DNA of 64,000 nucleotides, from NCBI RefSeq assembly GCF_009727055.1, contig NC_052354.1, positions 35,366,067 to 35,430,066 on the forward strand, written 5' to 3'. Shown here piece by piece: positions 48,801 through 58,623 of this stretch; the stretch's first letter is position 1; each line of letters starts with the position of its first letter. The translations under genes and the position numbers were made by a program. Source of the stretch: Benincasa hispida (Eukaryota; Streptophyta; Magnoliopsida; Cucurbitales; Cucurbitaceae). The notes beneath the pieces were generated by a model, which ran no database searches, was not told the DNA's origin, and saw only the letters and a list, made by a program, of their open reading frames with translations.

Positions 48801-51800
48801 GGAGTAAGGTGGAATGGAGAACTGAACACACAAGAATGACTTATTAAATGGAAGGGCCTTCCGGATAGTGAGGCCACTTGGGAGTCGATAATGAACATCC
48901 GGCAGCAATTTCCGTCCTTCCACCTTGAGGACAAGGTGCATTTCGAGAGGAGCGGTAATGTAAAACCTCCCATTATATTCACATACAAGAGGAGGGACAA
49001 AAAGGGAAAATCACCACAAGAGTTAGTTAGAGGGATAGTGGAGTATGAAGATATGATGGAAAGGGGCAAATTTGTTGAGGAAACTGTTGGGGGTGGGACC
49101 ACAGGGAGCTAAACAAATAGGAAGAGAAAGAGAGGAGGAGGAGGGAAGAATTTTGGTGGAAGATGGTTCGTCCTTCAGGAGAGGGTCCAGTACCTCTCGA
49201 ATTCTAGGCTGGTGGCTATCGTTTTACATTTCTGGGTTTCCATTGAGTTTTGTTAATTACTCTCTTGTTTGGGTTTATTCTTATTCCTCTGTATTTCTTG
49301 GCTGAGACGATTGCTGACAAGTTTATAAATAAAAGCTGGAAGAGTTTGTTGATTGCCATTGTTCCTGTTCATTTCTTAATTTTCTTGTTATTCGATTGGA
49401 AGAAATAGTAGGGAAGAACCAGTGGCTTAACAGTATGATGCTTTGGAAATCTTTGAAACTGAAATTTTGCCTTCATCCCACATTGATAAAATACCTCCTG
49501 CCCTACCCGAAGCTTCCACAAAAGCTCAGCCAACTTTTTTAGAGCTCCATAAGCTTTTAATAAAAGGTAGATCGAAGTTGTCTCTTTTTGTTTCTTGGAG
49601 AAGTACTATGTCAGGGTTTATTTTTTTCCAGAGTCTTTTGATTGCCAACCTTTTATTTCTGTCACCAAGCCCTCTGATGTTCCATGAAAGAATCTTCATT
49701 ATTGCTTTTAAGGTTATTGAATTCTGGACAGTTGGTTAACCCAGAGTAAGTTCACACTCTTCAATCAATGAATTGAGCTCCTGAGGTATGCAATCTTTGA
49801 TAAATGGTGGTGAAATCAGGGATCTCTTCCTTTCAACCCCCTGTTCTTCCTCTGTATGGAAGAGAAACTTTAAAGCATCTCCACTGCCAATTAAGTCTTC
49901 TGCTGAAGTTTGATCAATTTCCTTGATGTCTTTTTCAAGTTCTTCATTGCTTACACTTGTTACTGATGCATCTTCGAAGTCATGAGAGATTCCATGAATT
50001 GGAGATCCTTGCAAAAGAGAGATATTTGGATCTGAATCCTTGAAAGATGGATGATTAAGGGGAGGCCAATTAGTAGAACAAAAAACTGACCTTTTTTATT
50101 TGTTTTCTGGGATTTGAAGCCTTATGCAATAGTCCTCAATTAAATTAGAATTTGAGATGGAGGACCACAATTTGATAAGTGATTTATGTCTTTGCACAAA
50201 ATGATTGGGGAAAGGTTTGAAGAGGTGTGAGCCTTTTTCGGAAGTTGCAGGAGCCTCAATGTCATTAACTTCTCTTGGTTGCTGAAGGGGCGTGATTTGT
50301 GAAGGGCTGGCTGCAGAATCAGCCTCAATGTCATTAATCTTTAATGATTTTTCTCTTGCTGTAACTGAGATGATGGAGCCCGATTTTTCAATTGGAAGAG
50401 AGAGTGTGTGATGGCTCATAATAACTAAGGGAGAGCCGTTTTTTTTTTTTTAACTTTTCCGCTGTTAGAGGGAGAGAAACATTGAGCATTAAATCCACTG
50501 GTTCTTTCTCTTTCCTCAATAAATGTGGTTGTTCAAATTCTTCAACTAATTGTCACCAACCGGCTGATTTAAATGTTTCTTTTGCTGTAGAAAGAGAGGA
50601 AACTCTTCTACTTCTGCTGACACACTCGAGTTCTTTTGTAAAGGGAGATGATTCGTCTTCTTTTTCCTTTTCCGAGGTGACTCTTGGCATTCTTCTTCGC
50701 AGAATTCTGAGTTAAACAAAACAGTCTGAGGGTCTTGTTGTGACTCTTCGTATTCTTTTGATATTTTCTTGCAGGTTGAATGAGGATGGCGCTTCAAATT
50801 CTTTTGATTTTGATTGGGAGATCTTATTAAGGCTGCATACGGATTTCTTGCAAACTTCGACTTAGAGTCTGAGGAAAGAAGAAAAGACCAATCTGATCCA
50901 AGCTCTTCAATGATTGCCCCTTCATCTTTCATGGCTTGATGGATTCGACATAAATCAATTGGATTGGAGAATTGGTTAAGAAGAAGATCGCCCTTGAGAT
51001 TTTTGAAAGACTCAACACACTTTATATCACCAAAATTCAAAAAGATATTTCCACGCTTTTCATCTTTAATTTCTATGGTTGCTGGCATGAATCCATAAAT
51101 ATTCCTTCTTACTTTTATTCTTGCTTCCGCACAATTGATGAGATTAAGAGTATCACTTGCTATGCTTTCAAGACCTCCGAAGTATGCTCCAATTGCTTCA
51201 AATGTGGCTCTACACCAATAGTCCAAAGGTAGGTTGTTTATTGAGATCCAACCCCCAAATCCTTTCACAACTATAGGTCTGTCGTGCTTCTCTTTGTTCC
51301 ATCTTTCAAATAAAAGATGATAAGGCCCTATTGACTGCCACTTTCCAGGGGCTTCTATCAGATCTTCCAAATTCCCTTGGTTTAATTTGACTAAAGCTTT
51401 GTCTTCAAACAGGGGATTGATGATAACAGGTATATGGAAGCCTTGAATCAAACTTTTTTCTATTTCCTTCCACTCATTAAATGCAAAGAGCTTGGAAATG
51501 GTCCATAACTGATTAAAATCTTCTTCGAATACCTCTTGGCTTTTCTGAACCCAAAAGGCTTGCTTGTGAAGTATCATCATCAATTCTGAGGTAGGCTACG
51601 AGGTATATTCTTTTTTTTTTTTCACTACATCCGTGAAACTTGTTCTTCTACAGCTATTTCCTTTTTTCGTGGAGCTTCTTTTATCCCATCGATGTTGAAA
51701 GCTCTATTTACTATCTTAGGAAATAGGGGATGCAATCTGGGAAGGTTCTGATGAGGGCAAGGGGAAAAGGGAGACTTTTAAGAAGCCACTTACCATAGTA

Positions 51801-54800
51801 CTGAAGTCTTGCCATCCGGATGTTCCATCACCATAAGGGATGTGAATGTTTTTTCTTCCTCCCGTCCACGGCCAGACCGCGCATTCCACGAACCATCCTT
51901 TGTTGTCACGAAATTTGGAGAGACGGATGACACTTTGATCGACTCTTTCCTTTAGAAGAAAGAATTCAAAGTTGTGCTTTTAGGTTGATTGGTGACTTCA
52001 ATAAAACTGTTATTGAATATGTAAATTGCATTAAATCCAATAAACTAAGATTCATGACTATTACATGAGTACTTGGACTTTATGTGGAGACATAAGAATT
52101 GATCAAATTCGAGTAGATAGCCAAAACGGTCTATAAGTATACGGATAAGACTGAGTACCTTATTCTGGAAACATTATCAGATGCGGCCCACTTTGTACTT
52201 TGTACAAACGATGTGATCCTGAATCATTTATGTGGAGACATGCGAGTAGGGGTATCCTATGCAAAGAGTTTGTATAAGACCAAACCAAGAAATAAGTCAT
52301 TCTTACTTTATAACGTTGTTTAAGACTGACTATTTCAAAGTGATAACCGAGGTAACTTGACATTAATCCTAAGCTAACTATGAACTCCTGTTTATTCGAG
52401 ATTATCTTTAGATTTGTATGAATGAAGGTCGACTCAACAACATCGACTCAATAAGCCTCCCATTTCAGGGGTAAGACCAGTAGATAGTTGGGGACATAGG
52501 GTGCAAGACGAAATTCACTCCCACCCGCTTTTAGGGATAATAAAGAGGTTGTTGTCTTGAACAAGGGGCTTTACCCTTTCATTGGCCTGAGAGGGACTCG
52601 ATTTGGTGATTGGATTACAAATAAATTGTTTATTAGAGGATCAGTAAGACTTAAGAAGCAAGATGTAATTTCAGGGATAAAACAGCTTTTGACCCAGCCG
52701 TTATTAGGAACAACCTATGAAGGGTCGACTTACCGATTATGGTTATATCAAGAGGACAAAAATATATCTATAATGAGGGGAGTGCAACTACTAGGCTTTA
52801 ATGGAGTGACACGGTAGTTAATGAATATTGGTTAATTGAGATCGTTGAAGCCCATCGGTAAGTCCATTAGGTTCCCTACTAGCTCACAAACGGACTAAAC
52901 CTTAGAATAGCGTGATGAGTAAATTTGAAACGTTCAAATTCGATTTAAGAGAATTAGTAATTTCAAATTGAACGAAATTGGAGAATTGGATAATATTTAA
53001 ATTTGATTTAAATATTAATTACATGAATAGAGATTTATGTTTTAGGAATTGGTGGTTTAATAATTTGATATTTGATATTAAATTATTTAATTAATTAAAA
53101 TAGTTTAATTAATTATTTTGAAATAATTTTATTAAAAATTAATTATTAGAATTAATTTTTGTTTAAAATTAATTAAATTACTCCATTTTATTTTTGAAAT
53201 TGGATTTCAAATTAAATTATTTTTTTTATTAAAAACCAATTAATTTGAAAATGGTTTTCAAATTGAAAAATGATTTTTTATTAAATAAACAATTAAAAAA
53301 TTGGAAGAATGAATGATGGTGGGTTTTTCCCACTTTACACACCAAATTCCCACTCATATTTGAGTTGTTTTGGTGTCAAGCAACTATGCAAGCTGATTGT
53401 ATGGTGATTTTGAACAAAATCAGTTTAATGTTGTTGAGATACAATTCATGCAAATGGAATTGAGCAAGAAAAAGGAGTTCTTATTCTCATATCACACCAA
53501 AACCAGAAATTGCTTATCAATTTCCCTCAATCCTAATTCATTTTGGATCCCACCATCCAATCAAAAGTCCTAGAGAATAGTAAAGAAGATCAAGTGGTGG
53601 TTCACAATCTTTTGAAGAGGAGATTCAAGCTGGAGTTGGTGATTTGAAGAGTTCAACAAAGGTAATATCAAAACCCTATTTTTCTTGTTATGAACATGCA
53701 CGTTCCTATGCTAAAATTGATGGAATTAAAGTGCTTAAGATCCTAATTGTTTCCGCTAATTGCATGCTAACTCCAACAGGGAATTAATTGTACATGCCTC
53801 AAATGATTCCAGGATCATCTTGCGCTCTTGCAGCCCATGCCATAAAATCGCAACTGAAGTCAAGCCAGCATGGAGCCAAGAACATTTCTAAATCTGAACT
53901 AATATGTGAAAGAAGCCCAATAGGGAAAAGAGAAGAACCACCTGCTGGCTTTAACAAGGGTTGATGAAAAACCAAACATATACAAGCAAAGTAGTCAACC
54001 AAAGACAATTAGGTTGAACCAAAGAATTTGGAACTACAAATCATCAATTCTCATTAGGTTATTTTTTATTATTATTATTCTTATTAATGCGCTCATTAGG
54101 ATCTTGATGATACAAAAATAATTAAAAAAAATAACTAAAAGAGGAAAAGAAAGTCAAAACCTGTGTAAATTCATGGAGGATATCCTTGTGTCTTGCTAGT
54201 TTTTGATTTATGGAGGTAGCTGGTGCTGCAGATACAGCACATCGACTCATTGAATCATTAACGTCCAACAATTTCTCCAGTAAAGATTGGATTTCCATTT
54301 CCATAGACTTCCATGATCGGTTGGAACCAACAGATTGTGAACTAGAATCCACATAAGCTGATCACAAGCACAGAAACTATCGTCATATAATTTCATCAAA
54401 GTATAAAGACAACTGTATAAGACAGTACTTAATCAAGGACTAGTAGTACAAAGGTTTAACTCAGTGGCATTGCCTTGGATTGAGGCAAACAATCTTTGCC
54501 ATTTAGAGTGTTTAAACAGGTGCATAGAAAGATTAGGGTCGTGGATGTTCTTTTATTTACTTAAAAAATAAAATATGTTCTGGACTAATTTATAAGCTGC
54601 AATGCTGATGTGATGTTTTGGAACCATTAAACAAATTAGGAACATAAGCCAATTGACTCAACTTCAATTGATTTAACTTTATTTAGCAGTATGGAATGAA
54701 GAACACAGAACAATGAATATGCTTTTGAAGCATTGGGGGCATAAGACATATATAAGATCTTTAACTACGAACATCCAAACATTCAGTCAATCAGAGGTTC

Positions 54801-55427
54801 CATAGAGGGGGATGTACATAAATTTTTCTTAAAAAGGGAAAAGGGAAAAAAGTAAGCTGTAATGCAAAATTAATGCCGAAGTTCCAAACCAATTCGATAA
54901 GTGATTCTAAGCCTGAATGCGATCACAAGTGCTTGTGGAAAAATCATTCACAGCGAAGTATTCAACATCACATAACAGATAAATGAAATCATCTTTGTGA
55001 AGTTTCCAAGTTAGATCTTCGATTTGATTACTTACATATCGGCAATCTAAGAAAAAGAAAATTAGAAAGCGTAGCTAGAGTTATCCTTGACCATCTCACA
55101 TAAACACTACCCTTCGTTAAGGTTCCACCAAACAGGAAGGGCCAATTCCATCCATCTCTGCACGATGAGAAATAGTAGCAACTGAAATTGAAGCTTTACC
55201 CAGTACGAATTTGGATATAGCGATTGTAAAGCATAAAGGAGTAAGGAATGAGAAGATAGTGCAATGAAAAAAGGTAGAGAAAACAAACCTCCTTGAGTGA
55301 ACCTGGTACCGAGCTTTGCATAGGAGGAGAGCTTGACATCGAGATCGCCCTCGATCTTACGAGCTTCACGCCTCAGCTCCTCCCAACCGGACTCCTGCAA
55401 CTCAAGGCTCTGATCCTTCATTGCCAT
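36799..55427 (-). CDS. GOS12: Golgi Qb-SNARE, GOS12/GOSR1 family (six exons)
   Basis: Joined CDS on the minus strand: 55427-55289, 54357-54161, 37779-37690, 37584-37513, 37113-36984, 36896-36799. All introns are GT-AG and phases match, giving 241 residues and a TGA stop; the family is typically about 240. The N-terminal helix carries [20 protein letters not shown] (residues 13-32). The Qb-SNARE helix lies around residues 150-210, with the zero-layer glutamine most likely at Q184 in GNQRALF. RRRRS is followed by a hydrophobic tail anchor (about 221-239) ending WLSK. Known role of the family: v-/t-SNARE in ER-Golgi and intra-Golgi vesicle fusion, facing the cytosol. A second ATG lies two codons in. 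Intron 2 is 16,381 bp because of nested transposons; the other introns are 931, 105, 399 and 87 bp. The open frame and clean splice sites suggest a working gene. Confidence 0.95.
36984..37113 (-). CDS. GOS12: GOS12 exon 5 (SNARE core)
   Basis: 130 bp. It starts [20 protein letters not shown] and ends RGLL plus one base of a Gly codon. Acceptor ctgcag, donor CTAG|gtaatt. It carries the probable zero-layer glutamine and the membrane-proximal part of the SNARE helix. The leading ATG is internal, not a start. Confidence 0.93.
37513..37584 (-). CDS. GOS12: GOS12 exon 4
   Basis: 72 bp, 24 residues [20 protein letters not shown] then SIAH. Acceptor gtacag, donor CAT|gtaagc. This begins the SNARE helix. 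Confidence 0.92.
37690..37779 (-). CDS. GOS12: GOS12 exon 3
   Basis: 90 bp, 30 residues [19 protein letters not shown]...DDINEYK, bounded by acceptor cttcag and donor AAG|gttagc. The [11 protein letters not shown] segment is characteristic of plant GOS1-type SNAREs. It lies 16.4 kb from exon 2. Confidence 0.93.
38309..38800 (-). mobile_element. LINE 3'-end remnant 1 (minus strand)
   Basis: Minus-strand coding remnant [19 protein letters not shown], then after a frameshift [40 protein letters not shown]. It matches the C-terminal end of the larger LINE (42483-42130: [36 protein letters not shown]). It ends with a T-run on plus at 38309-38315, the poly(A) tail. The upstream end is unclear; a 25-bp direct repeat (ccagtacttgaggta twice) lies at 38700-38745. 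Confidence 0.75.
38817..38887 (-). mobile_element. 71-bp LINE tail with 16-bp target duplication
   Basis: It begins on plus with a T-run (38817-38822), then gtttaaaaagaaac and ttcattgataaaatgaaaag, like the 3' ends at 38309 and 41796. accttaacaacgttcc flanks it exactly at 38801-38816 and 38888-38903. It is a severely 5'-truncated LINE insertion. Confidence 0.85.
39011..39130. repeat. Polypyrimidine (C/T) tract
   Basis: Almost uninterrupted TTTC/CTT sequence on the plus strand. On the GOS12 transcript strand it is purine-rich. Confidence 0.85.
40677..40951. repeat. Imperfect tandem duplication, two units
   Basis: Unit 1 at 40677-40825 and unit 2 at 40827-40951 both start ccaactatcacccct and share the cttgcatccattctaagg and ttttggggcattggccccca segments. 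Unit 2 lacks about 24 bp. Confidence 0.85.
41221..41650. repeat. 215-bp tandem duplication, two units
   Basis: Units at 41221-41435 and 41436-41650, both starting ttcaagtcaagtataaat and ending near gtaaatctaatatgac; roughly 90% identical by eye. A tataaatag box lies just upstream (near 41178), so this may be part of an old LTR. Confidence 0.85.
41696..41795 (+). mobile_element. Solo LTR D, 5' part (in GOS12 intron 2)
   Basis: It starts TGTTGGGTTGTATGTCC, preceded by GGGAA (41691-41695). It is cut by the LINE at ttcaataaaaccgttatt (41778-41795). It resumes at 51997. Confidence 0.9.
42130..45509 (-). pseudogene. LINE ORF2 remainder (endonuclease C-part, RT, zf-RVT)
   Basis: It resumes [20 protein letters not shown], then [10 protein letters not shown] and [10 protein letters not shown] (Asp/Asn and His of the endonuclease; 45509-45040). 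RT (44593-43445): [70 protein letters not shown] and catalytic [14 protein letters not shown]. Then maturation/zf-RVT region with [18 protein letters not shown] near 42510-42460. The RT segment of 268 codons is open, but stops and frameshifts elsewhere (45040, 44600, 43786, 43190, 42795) make the ORF inactive. It is the best-preserved RT in the window. Confidence 0.88.
45515..49083 (+). pseudogene. gypsy 3 pol (PR-RT-RH-INT-chromodomain), pseudogene
   Basis: Protease: [17 protein letters not shown] (near 45640). [49 protein letters not shown]. The catalytic box reads FYDILVYS after a frameshift near 46690, with one Asp missing. RNase [17 protein letters not shown] and AADALSRV. Integrase: CDICQRNKS (zinc), [27 protein letters not shown] (usually SDRD), [13 protein letters not shown]. 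Chromodomain-like [15 protein letters not shown] lies at 48840-48885. Stops at 46837, 47275, 47554 and 48837. It is less decayed than gypsy 1 and 2. Confidence 0.88.
49084..49432 (+). mobile_element. 3' LTR of gypsy 3 (349 bp)
   Basis: It starts TGTTGGGGGTGGGACC and ends ...GTGGCTTAACA, with TGTT/AACA as inverted ends. TATAAATAA at 49322-49330 could be its TATA box or poly(A) signal. The right flank is LINE sequence (gtatg). Confidence 0.7.
49433..49699 (-). pseudogene. LINE ORF2, endonuclease N-terminal part
   Basis: It starts [20 protein letters not shown] at 49699 with [15 protein letters not shown], giving the catalytic Asn and Glu of AP-type endonuclease. One TGA at 49528-49526 replaces an expected Trp. 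After [20 protein letters not shown] the frame is broken by the gypsy insertion at 49432. Confidence 0.85.
49741..51980 (-). pseudogene. LINE ORF1 (DUF4283-like), pseudogene
   Basis: Upstream part (51975-51770): [20 protein letters not shown], then [20 protein letters not shown]. The best open segment is 51583-50546, with [38 protein letters not shown] and [20 protein letters not shown], typical of plant LINE ORF1 with DUF4283. Weak C-terminal pieces at 50419-50096 and 50014-49741 complete it. Stops and frame changes break it. In the family, ORF1 binds RNA in the retrotransposition particle. Confidence 0.75.
51997..53778 (+). mobile_element. Solo LTR D, 3' part
   Basis: It resumes with ttcaataaaactgttatt (51997-52014), the second copy of the LINE target duplication, and ends CTCCAACA at 53778, followed by GGGAA (53779-53783). 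With the first part it makes one LTR of about 1.86 kb with a 5-bp duplication. Palindrome TATGCAAA-gag-TTTGTATA lies at 52258-52276. It is antisense to GOS12. Confidence 0.9.
53784..54160 (-). other. Native part of GOS12 intron 2 next to exon 2
   Basis: No transposon signature. Contains a TATT/ATT run near 54061-54084 and the 5' splice site at 54160. Confidence 0.6.
54161..54357 (-). CDS. GOS12: GOS12 exon 2
   Basis: 197 bp after acceptor gatcag|CTTATG, coding the segment from [11 protein letters not shown] through [14 protein letters not shown] to DILHEFTQ. Donor is CAG|gttttg. It is the last exon before the 16.4-kb transposon-filled intron and joins in phase to exon 3, giving [12 protein letters not shown] as expected for the family. 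Confidence 0.93.
54358..55288 (-). other. GOS12 intron 1 (931 bp)
   Basis: Donor gtttgt at 55288 and acceptor ag at 54359-54358. No repeat or ORF seen. Confidence 0.85.
55289..55427 (-). CDS. GOS12: GOS12 exon 1 (start codon)
   Basis: 139 bp coding 46 residues plus one base. It opens [20 protein letters not shown] and ends in FTQG with donor GGAG|gtttgt. ATGs at 55427 and 55421 are both in frame; the first is used here. The split codon completes in exon 2 as Ala. Confidence 0.93.
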
Positions 55428-56000
55428 CTACAAAATTCACACCCAAAACCCATTTTAGTTTAGTTATCAGTATCACAGTGCTTAATTGGGCTCAAGGTAA
55501 ATGCCGTTTTTCTTTTTCATACATGTCCGAATATTTACAGTGTGCCGAAATATATAAATAAATAATAATATGACTAATCACCTACGTGTATAACTCAACC
55601 GTATCTCAATCTGTTAGTATCGGCTAAATTTGTGATTCGAATCCCTTCCATTCTTATTATATTGGAAAAAAAAAATATTCATTTGACCAGCGAGAATAAA
55701 GTCCCTTGGGATCCTGAACTCAACCAAAAATCTTAGTTTACCCAAAAATTGGGAAAGAGAACGCTGAGAGATTTTTCTTTGGAGATTACGCTGAGAGATT
55801 TTTCTTTGGAGATTATGTTGTGTGTAATTAACTGAAACTTAGTAACATGAATCGAATTCAACACCTATTTAGCTCTCTTTGAGAATTAACTTTAGAAGAC
55901 TAAATAATTAAATACATATTTCTATGACTAATTTAAAAACTTAGATAAATGAGCATGCAATTCTAGTGATTCTATAGGCATTAACATATTTCTAGGGGTT
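55428..56000 (-). promoter_or_regulatory. GOS12 upstream region (5' UTR and promoter expected)
   Basis: About 570 bp upstream of the GOS12 start. I see no coding sequence and no convincing TATA box. An exact 27-bp tandem pair lies at 55761-55787 and 55788-55814. The promoter is inferred from position only. Confidence 0.35.
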
Positions 56001-57161
56001 AGACGAGATCCTACATCTAGATTCGATATTAGACTCAACATGGTATACTGACATACATAATTAAGCTAGTTTAACCATAAGCAATAAAAGCAAATAATAT
56101 TAAGTATTAAGCAAAAAGATCACAAGTGGAGTTTTTATTCATTTCTTAGGATATCCACATATTTGAATCCCAAATAAAACTTATACTCAAAATGTAAACT
56201 AAAGAATATAAGATAAAAAGAATGATAGAACTCATATTAATATGTACTAAACAAATAAAAAAGTGTTCCAAGATAAATAAAAATGAAACATAACATCAAA
56301 AACATATAATAGAATTCATAAATAACAATAAGAGTACAAGAAGATGGAGAAAAACAAGTAACAACTCTCTAGAGTTTGCTCGTTAATATAGTTAAATTAA
56401 ATTAAACCTCTTTCAAGGTATATTAAGTTCTTGTACTTGTTCTTTTGTATCAAGTATTTGAAAAATGGCATGCAATTCTCCAAGGAATCTCAAGCAAAAG
56501 TTGGGAGTTTTTTAGAGTTCCTTGAGAAGGTGAGACTTGATGATTGGGGGAAGAGTTTACAACCTTGTATAGATCTTTAAGAGCTAGGTTTCCTTCAAAA
56601 TGGCTTGGAGATCTTTCCTTACCGGCCTCAGTGAAATGTGTGGGAGATTTGCCTTGATTTTGAGGAAGATTATGCAAATCTCAAGATTTCTAGAATTTGT
56701 TTATTGTAATTTGGATACATTTTGGTCTCAATGATGATTCTTCGAAACTATTATGCATTTTGTCATCTAATGGATTGCAGCTACAACTTGGTTTGACAAT
56801 TTTCTACAAATAACATAAAAACATAATAGTAACTCAAAATTTCAATCCTTTTACACTTATTTTGCTTTATTTCACTAATCATATTTAAGAACACATGCTT
56901 GACTTGTTTGTACATAAAATCACTCGTAACGCCATTAGAATATGATATTAAACTCATACTTTTTACTCAATAACTTAAGCTTTTAAGGCTAAATAACTAA
57001 CTTATAGAAAAGTTATCAGTAGATCCATGAGCTCTAGTACTAGCTCATATGAACAATTAGTGACCAATTTCATTAAAAGAAAGTTTGAAACAATCAAACT
57101 AATTTTGATATTTTTGATACATTATCAAAGAAAAACTAATATAATGTATTTGATATATTAA

Positions 57162-57215
<54 letters not shown>

Positions 57216-58025
57216 ATTGATGTATTCAGATACAATAAATAAAATTATAGATATAAAATTTGAACGAGATTAAAACACTTTAAATATATTTTTTTCAATC
57301 AGTGAGGCAATCTTAAAAACTTTTGGTCATTCATGCAAGAACAATGTGAAAAGACATACTACTTAAACCTCAACAAGCTCGAAATGTTTTTATATGGCTC
57401 CCATTTGTTTTTCCCTACTCTAGCCTAAAGGCTTTAGCACTAAGCTCCCTCGACTCGAAGCAACAAAAAAAAAACACTATGAAAGCCAAACTTTTATTCT
57501 TTTCTTTATTATTTCTTTTATTTTCGTTTGAGCTAAATCTTTATTCTCACCTTCATCCCAACTTACCAACACTTTATAGGGACGGCATAAAAGCAAGAAC
57601 TTCAATTTGGCCTTCTTTTTTTTTTTTTCCAAAAATTTTTTTTAGTTTTTTCCCTATCTCTTTAACATAGAGGGATTGATTAAGATCTAAGCATGCACCA
57701 TTAAATTGAGCTTTTGACGACTTAATCATTATTACCAAGATCTTTTGGAGTGACAACAAAAATTTAGGTCATATAATATATATATAATAAAATTCTAAAC
57801 TAATGAGGCCTAAGACAGAGAGGAAAAGCACTTCCATATGCATGAGAGCAGATAATTTTCTTTTTAGAAAAGCTTAAAATCAAGCCAATGCAAACATGCC
57901 ACAAGAAAAATATTCTCATAAACTATCCTAATCATAAGGCAAATGATACGCACAAGCGCACGAGTCGAGTAATAATATAATAAATGGTTAGAGACTGAGT
58001 ATCGTCCTCCGGGGATTAGATATCT
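56001..58025. other. Intergenic AT-rich DNA with weak LTR-like traces
   Basis: No coding gene supported. 57946-58020 (cacaagcgcacgagtcg, tatcgtcctccggggatta) resembles sequence often seen at the ends of Tat/Athila-type LTRs; this is a weak resemblance from memory. A 63-codon ORF at 57479-57670 starts MKAKLLFFSLLFLLFSFELN, signal-peptide-like but T-rich and unsupported. Confidence 0.35.
57164..57213. repeat. Poly(A) run, 50 bases
   Basis: Fifty uninterrupted A. No retrogene or LINE body is recognisable to its left, so it is listed only as a homopolymer. Confidence 0.97.
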
Positions 58026-58623
58026 AGGGCCTGCTTGGTAGAGAATCTAGATTCTGTTTTATGTTTTTAGATTCACTAAGTTCAACAAATATGCATTTGG
58101 CAGACAATTTTCGAATTCTGTTTCTGAAAATTGCTTTCGGGTTTGGTGATCCAACTCGTGTAAATTCTGAAAACAACATTTTTATATTTTCATTGAATCC
58201 AGATTTTGAATTCTAAAATTTAAAATGCATAATTATATTAAACAGAGATAAACACACTTAAAACTACAATATGTCATATTATAAACTTAATTCATTTTTG
58301 GAAAAATAAAACATGTATTATGTAATGTATTATAAATTATATCATATGACAAAATAATAATTATAGAAAAAAATTTAACATAAAACATGTTCATAAATAA
58401 ATTACTAATAGTTTATTGTTAATCTAATATTTAGTATGTAACTTCAACAAGTTTTATGATTTATAAATATAATATCAATCACATTTTAAAAAATTATTTA
58501 AACTAAAATCTTATTTTGAATCTGTTACTAAACACATATCTGAAAACATAAGATACAATTTTGTTTTCATTGAATCTCTTGTTTTCAAATTTCTGTTTTC
58601 AGATTTTATACCAAATAGGCACT
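58026..58623. mobile_element. MITE-like element candidate (about 600 bp)
   Basis: The left end gggcctgcttggta and right end taccaaataggcac form imperfect inverted ends. The interior is AT-rich and rich in attctgttttc-type words. No transposase. No clear target duplication. Confidence 0.4.

Larger units (their letters stand above)
45510..49432 (+). mobile_element. Ty3/gypsy chromovirus 3, inserted in the LINE (5' part missing)
   Basis: Plus strand. It begins inside the gag-protease linker ([19 protein letters not shown]) without 5' LTR or gag, and ends with a 349-bp LTR. The LINE endonuclease frame reads in on both sides, so few LINE bases were lost. The left junction is placed at 45510, plus or minus about 15. 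Confidence 0.85.
41796..51996 (-). mobile_element. LINE (L1-type non-LTR retrotransposon), split by a gypsy element
   Basis: Minus strand, the same direction as GOS12. Order: ORF1, endonuclease, RT, zinc-binding C-terminus, poly(A) tail (T-run at 41796-41804). An 18-bp duplication with one mismatch flanks it. About 6.3 kb remain once the chromovirus (about 45510-49432) is removed. An open frame runs almost to the 51996 border, so the 5' end is probably truncated inside ORF1. Confidence 0.9.
37780..54160 (-). other. GOS12 intron 2, 16.4 kb, transposon-filled
   Basis: Intron between exons 2 and 3 with GT-AG borders. 37780-38300 looks native. LINE 3' pieces lie at 38309-38887, a pyrimidine tract near 39011-39130, LTR-like AT-rich DNA around 39880-40480 (including tataaatag), tandem duplications at 40677-40951 and 41221-41650, and the big nest at 41696-53778. 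Native sequence resumes at 53784-54160. Without the nest the intron would be about 4.3 kb. Confidence 0.9.

Noticed and set aside
54122..54352. A separate small gene starting [16 protein letters not shown]
   Set aside because: The Met is internal to GOS12 exon 2; the splice acceptor lies at 54358 and the frame joins exon 1 as AYVDSSSQ.
57479..57670. Small secreted peptide gene
   Set aside because: The Leu/Phe-rich start comes from T-rich DNA, the end is a poly-Phe run from poly-T, and nothing around it supports transcription.
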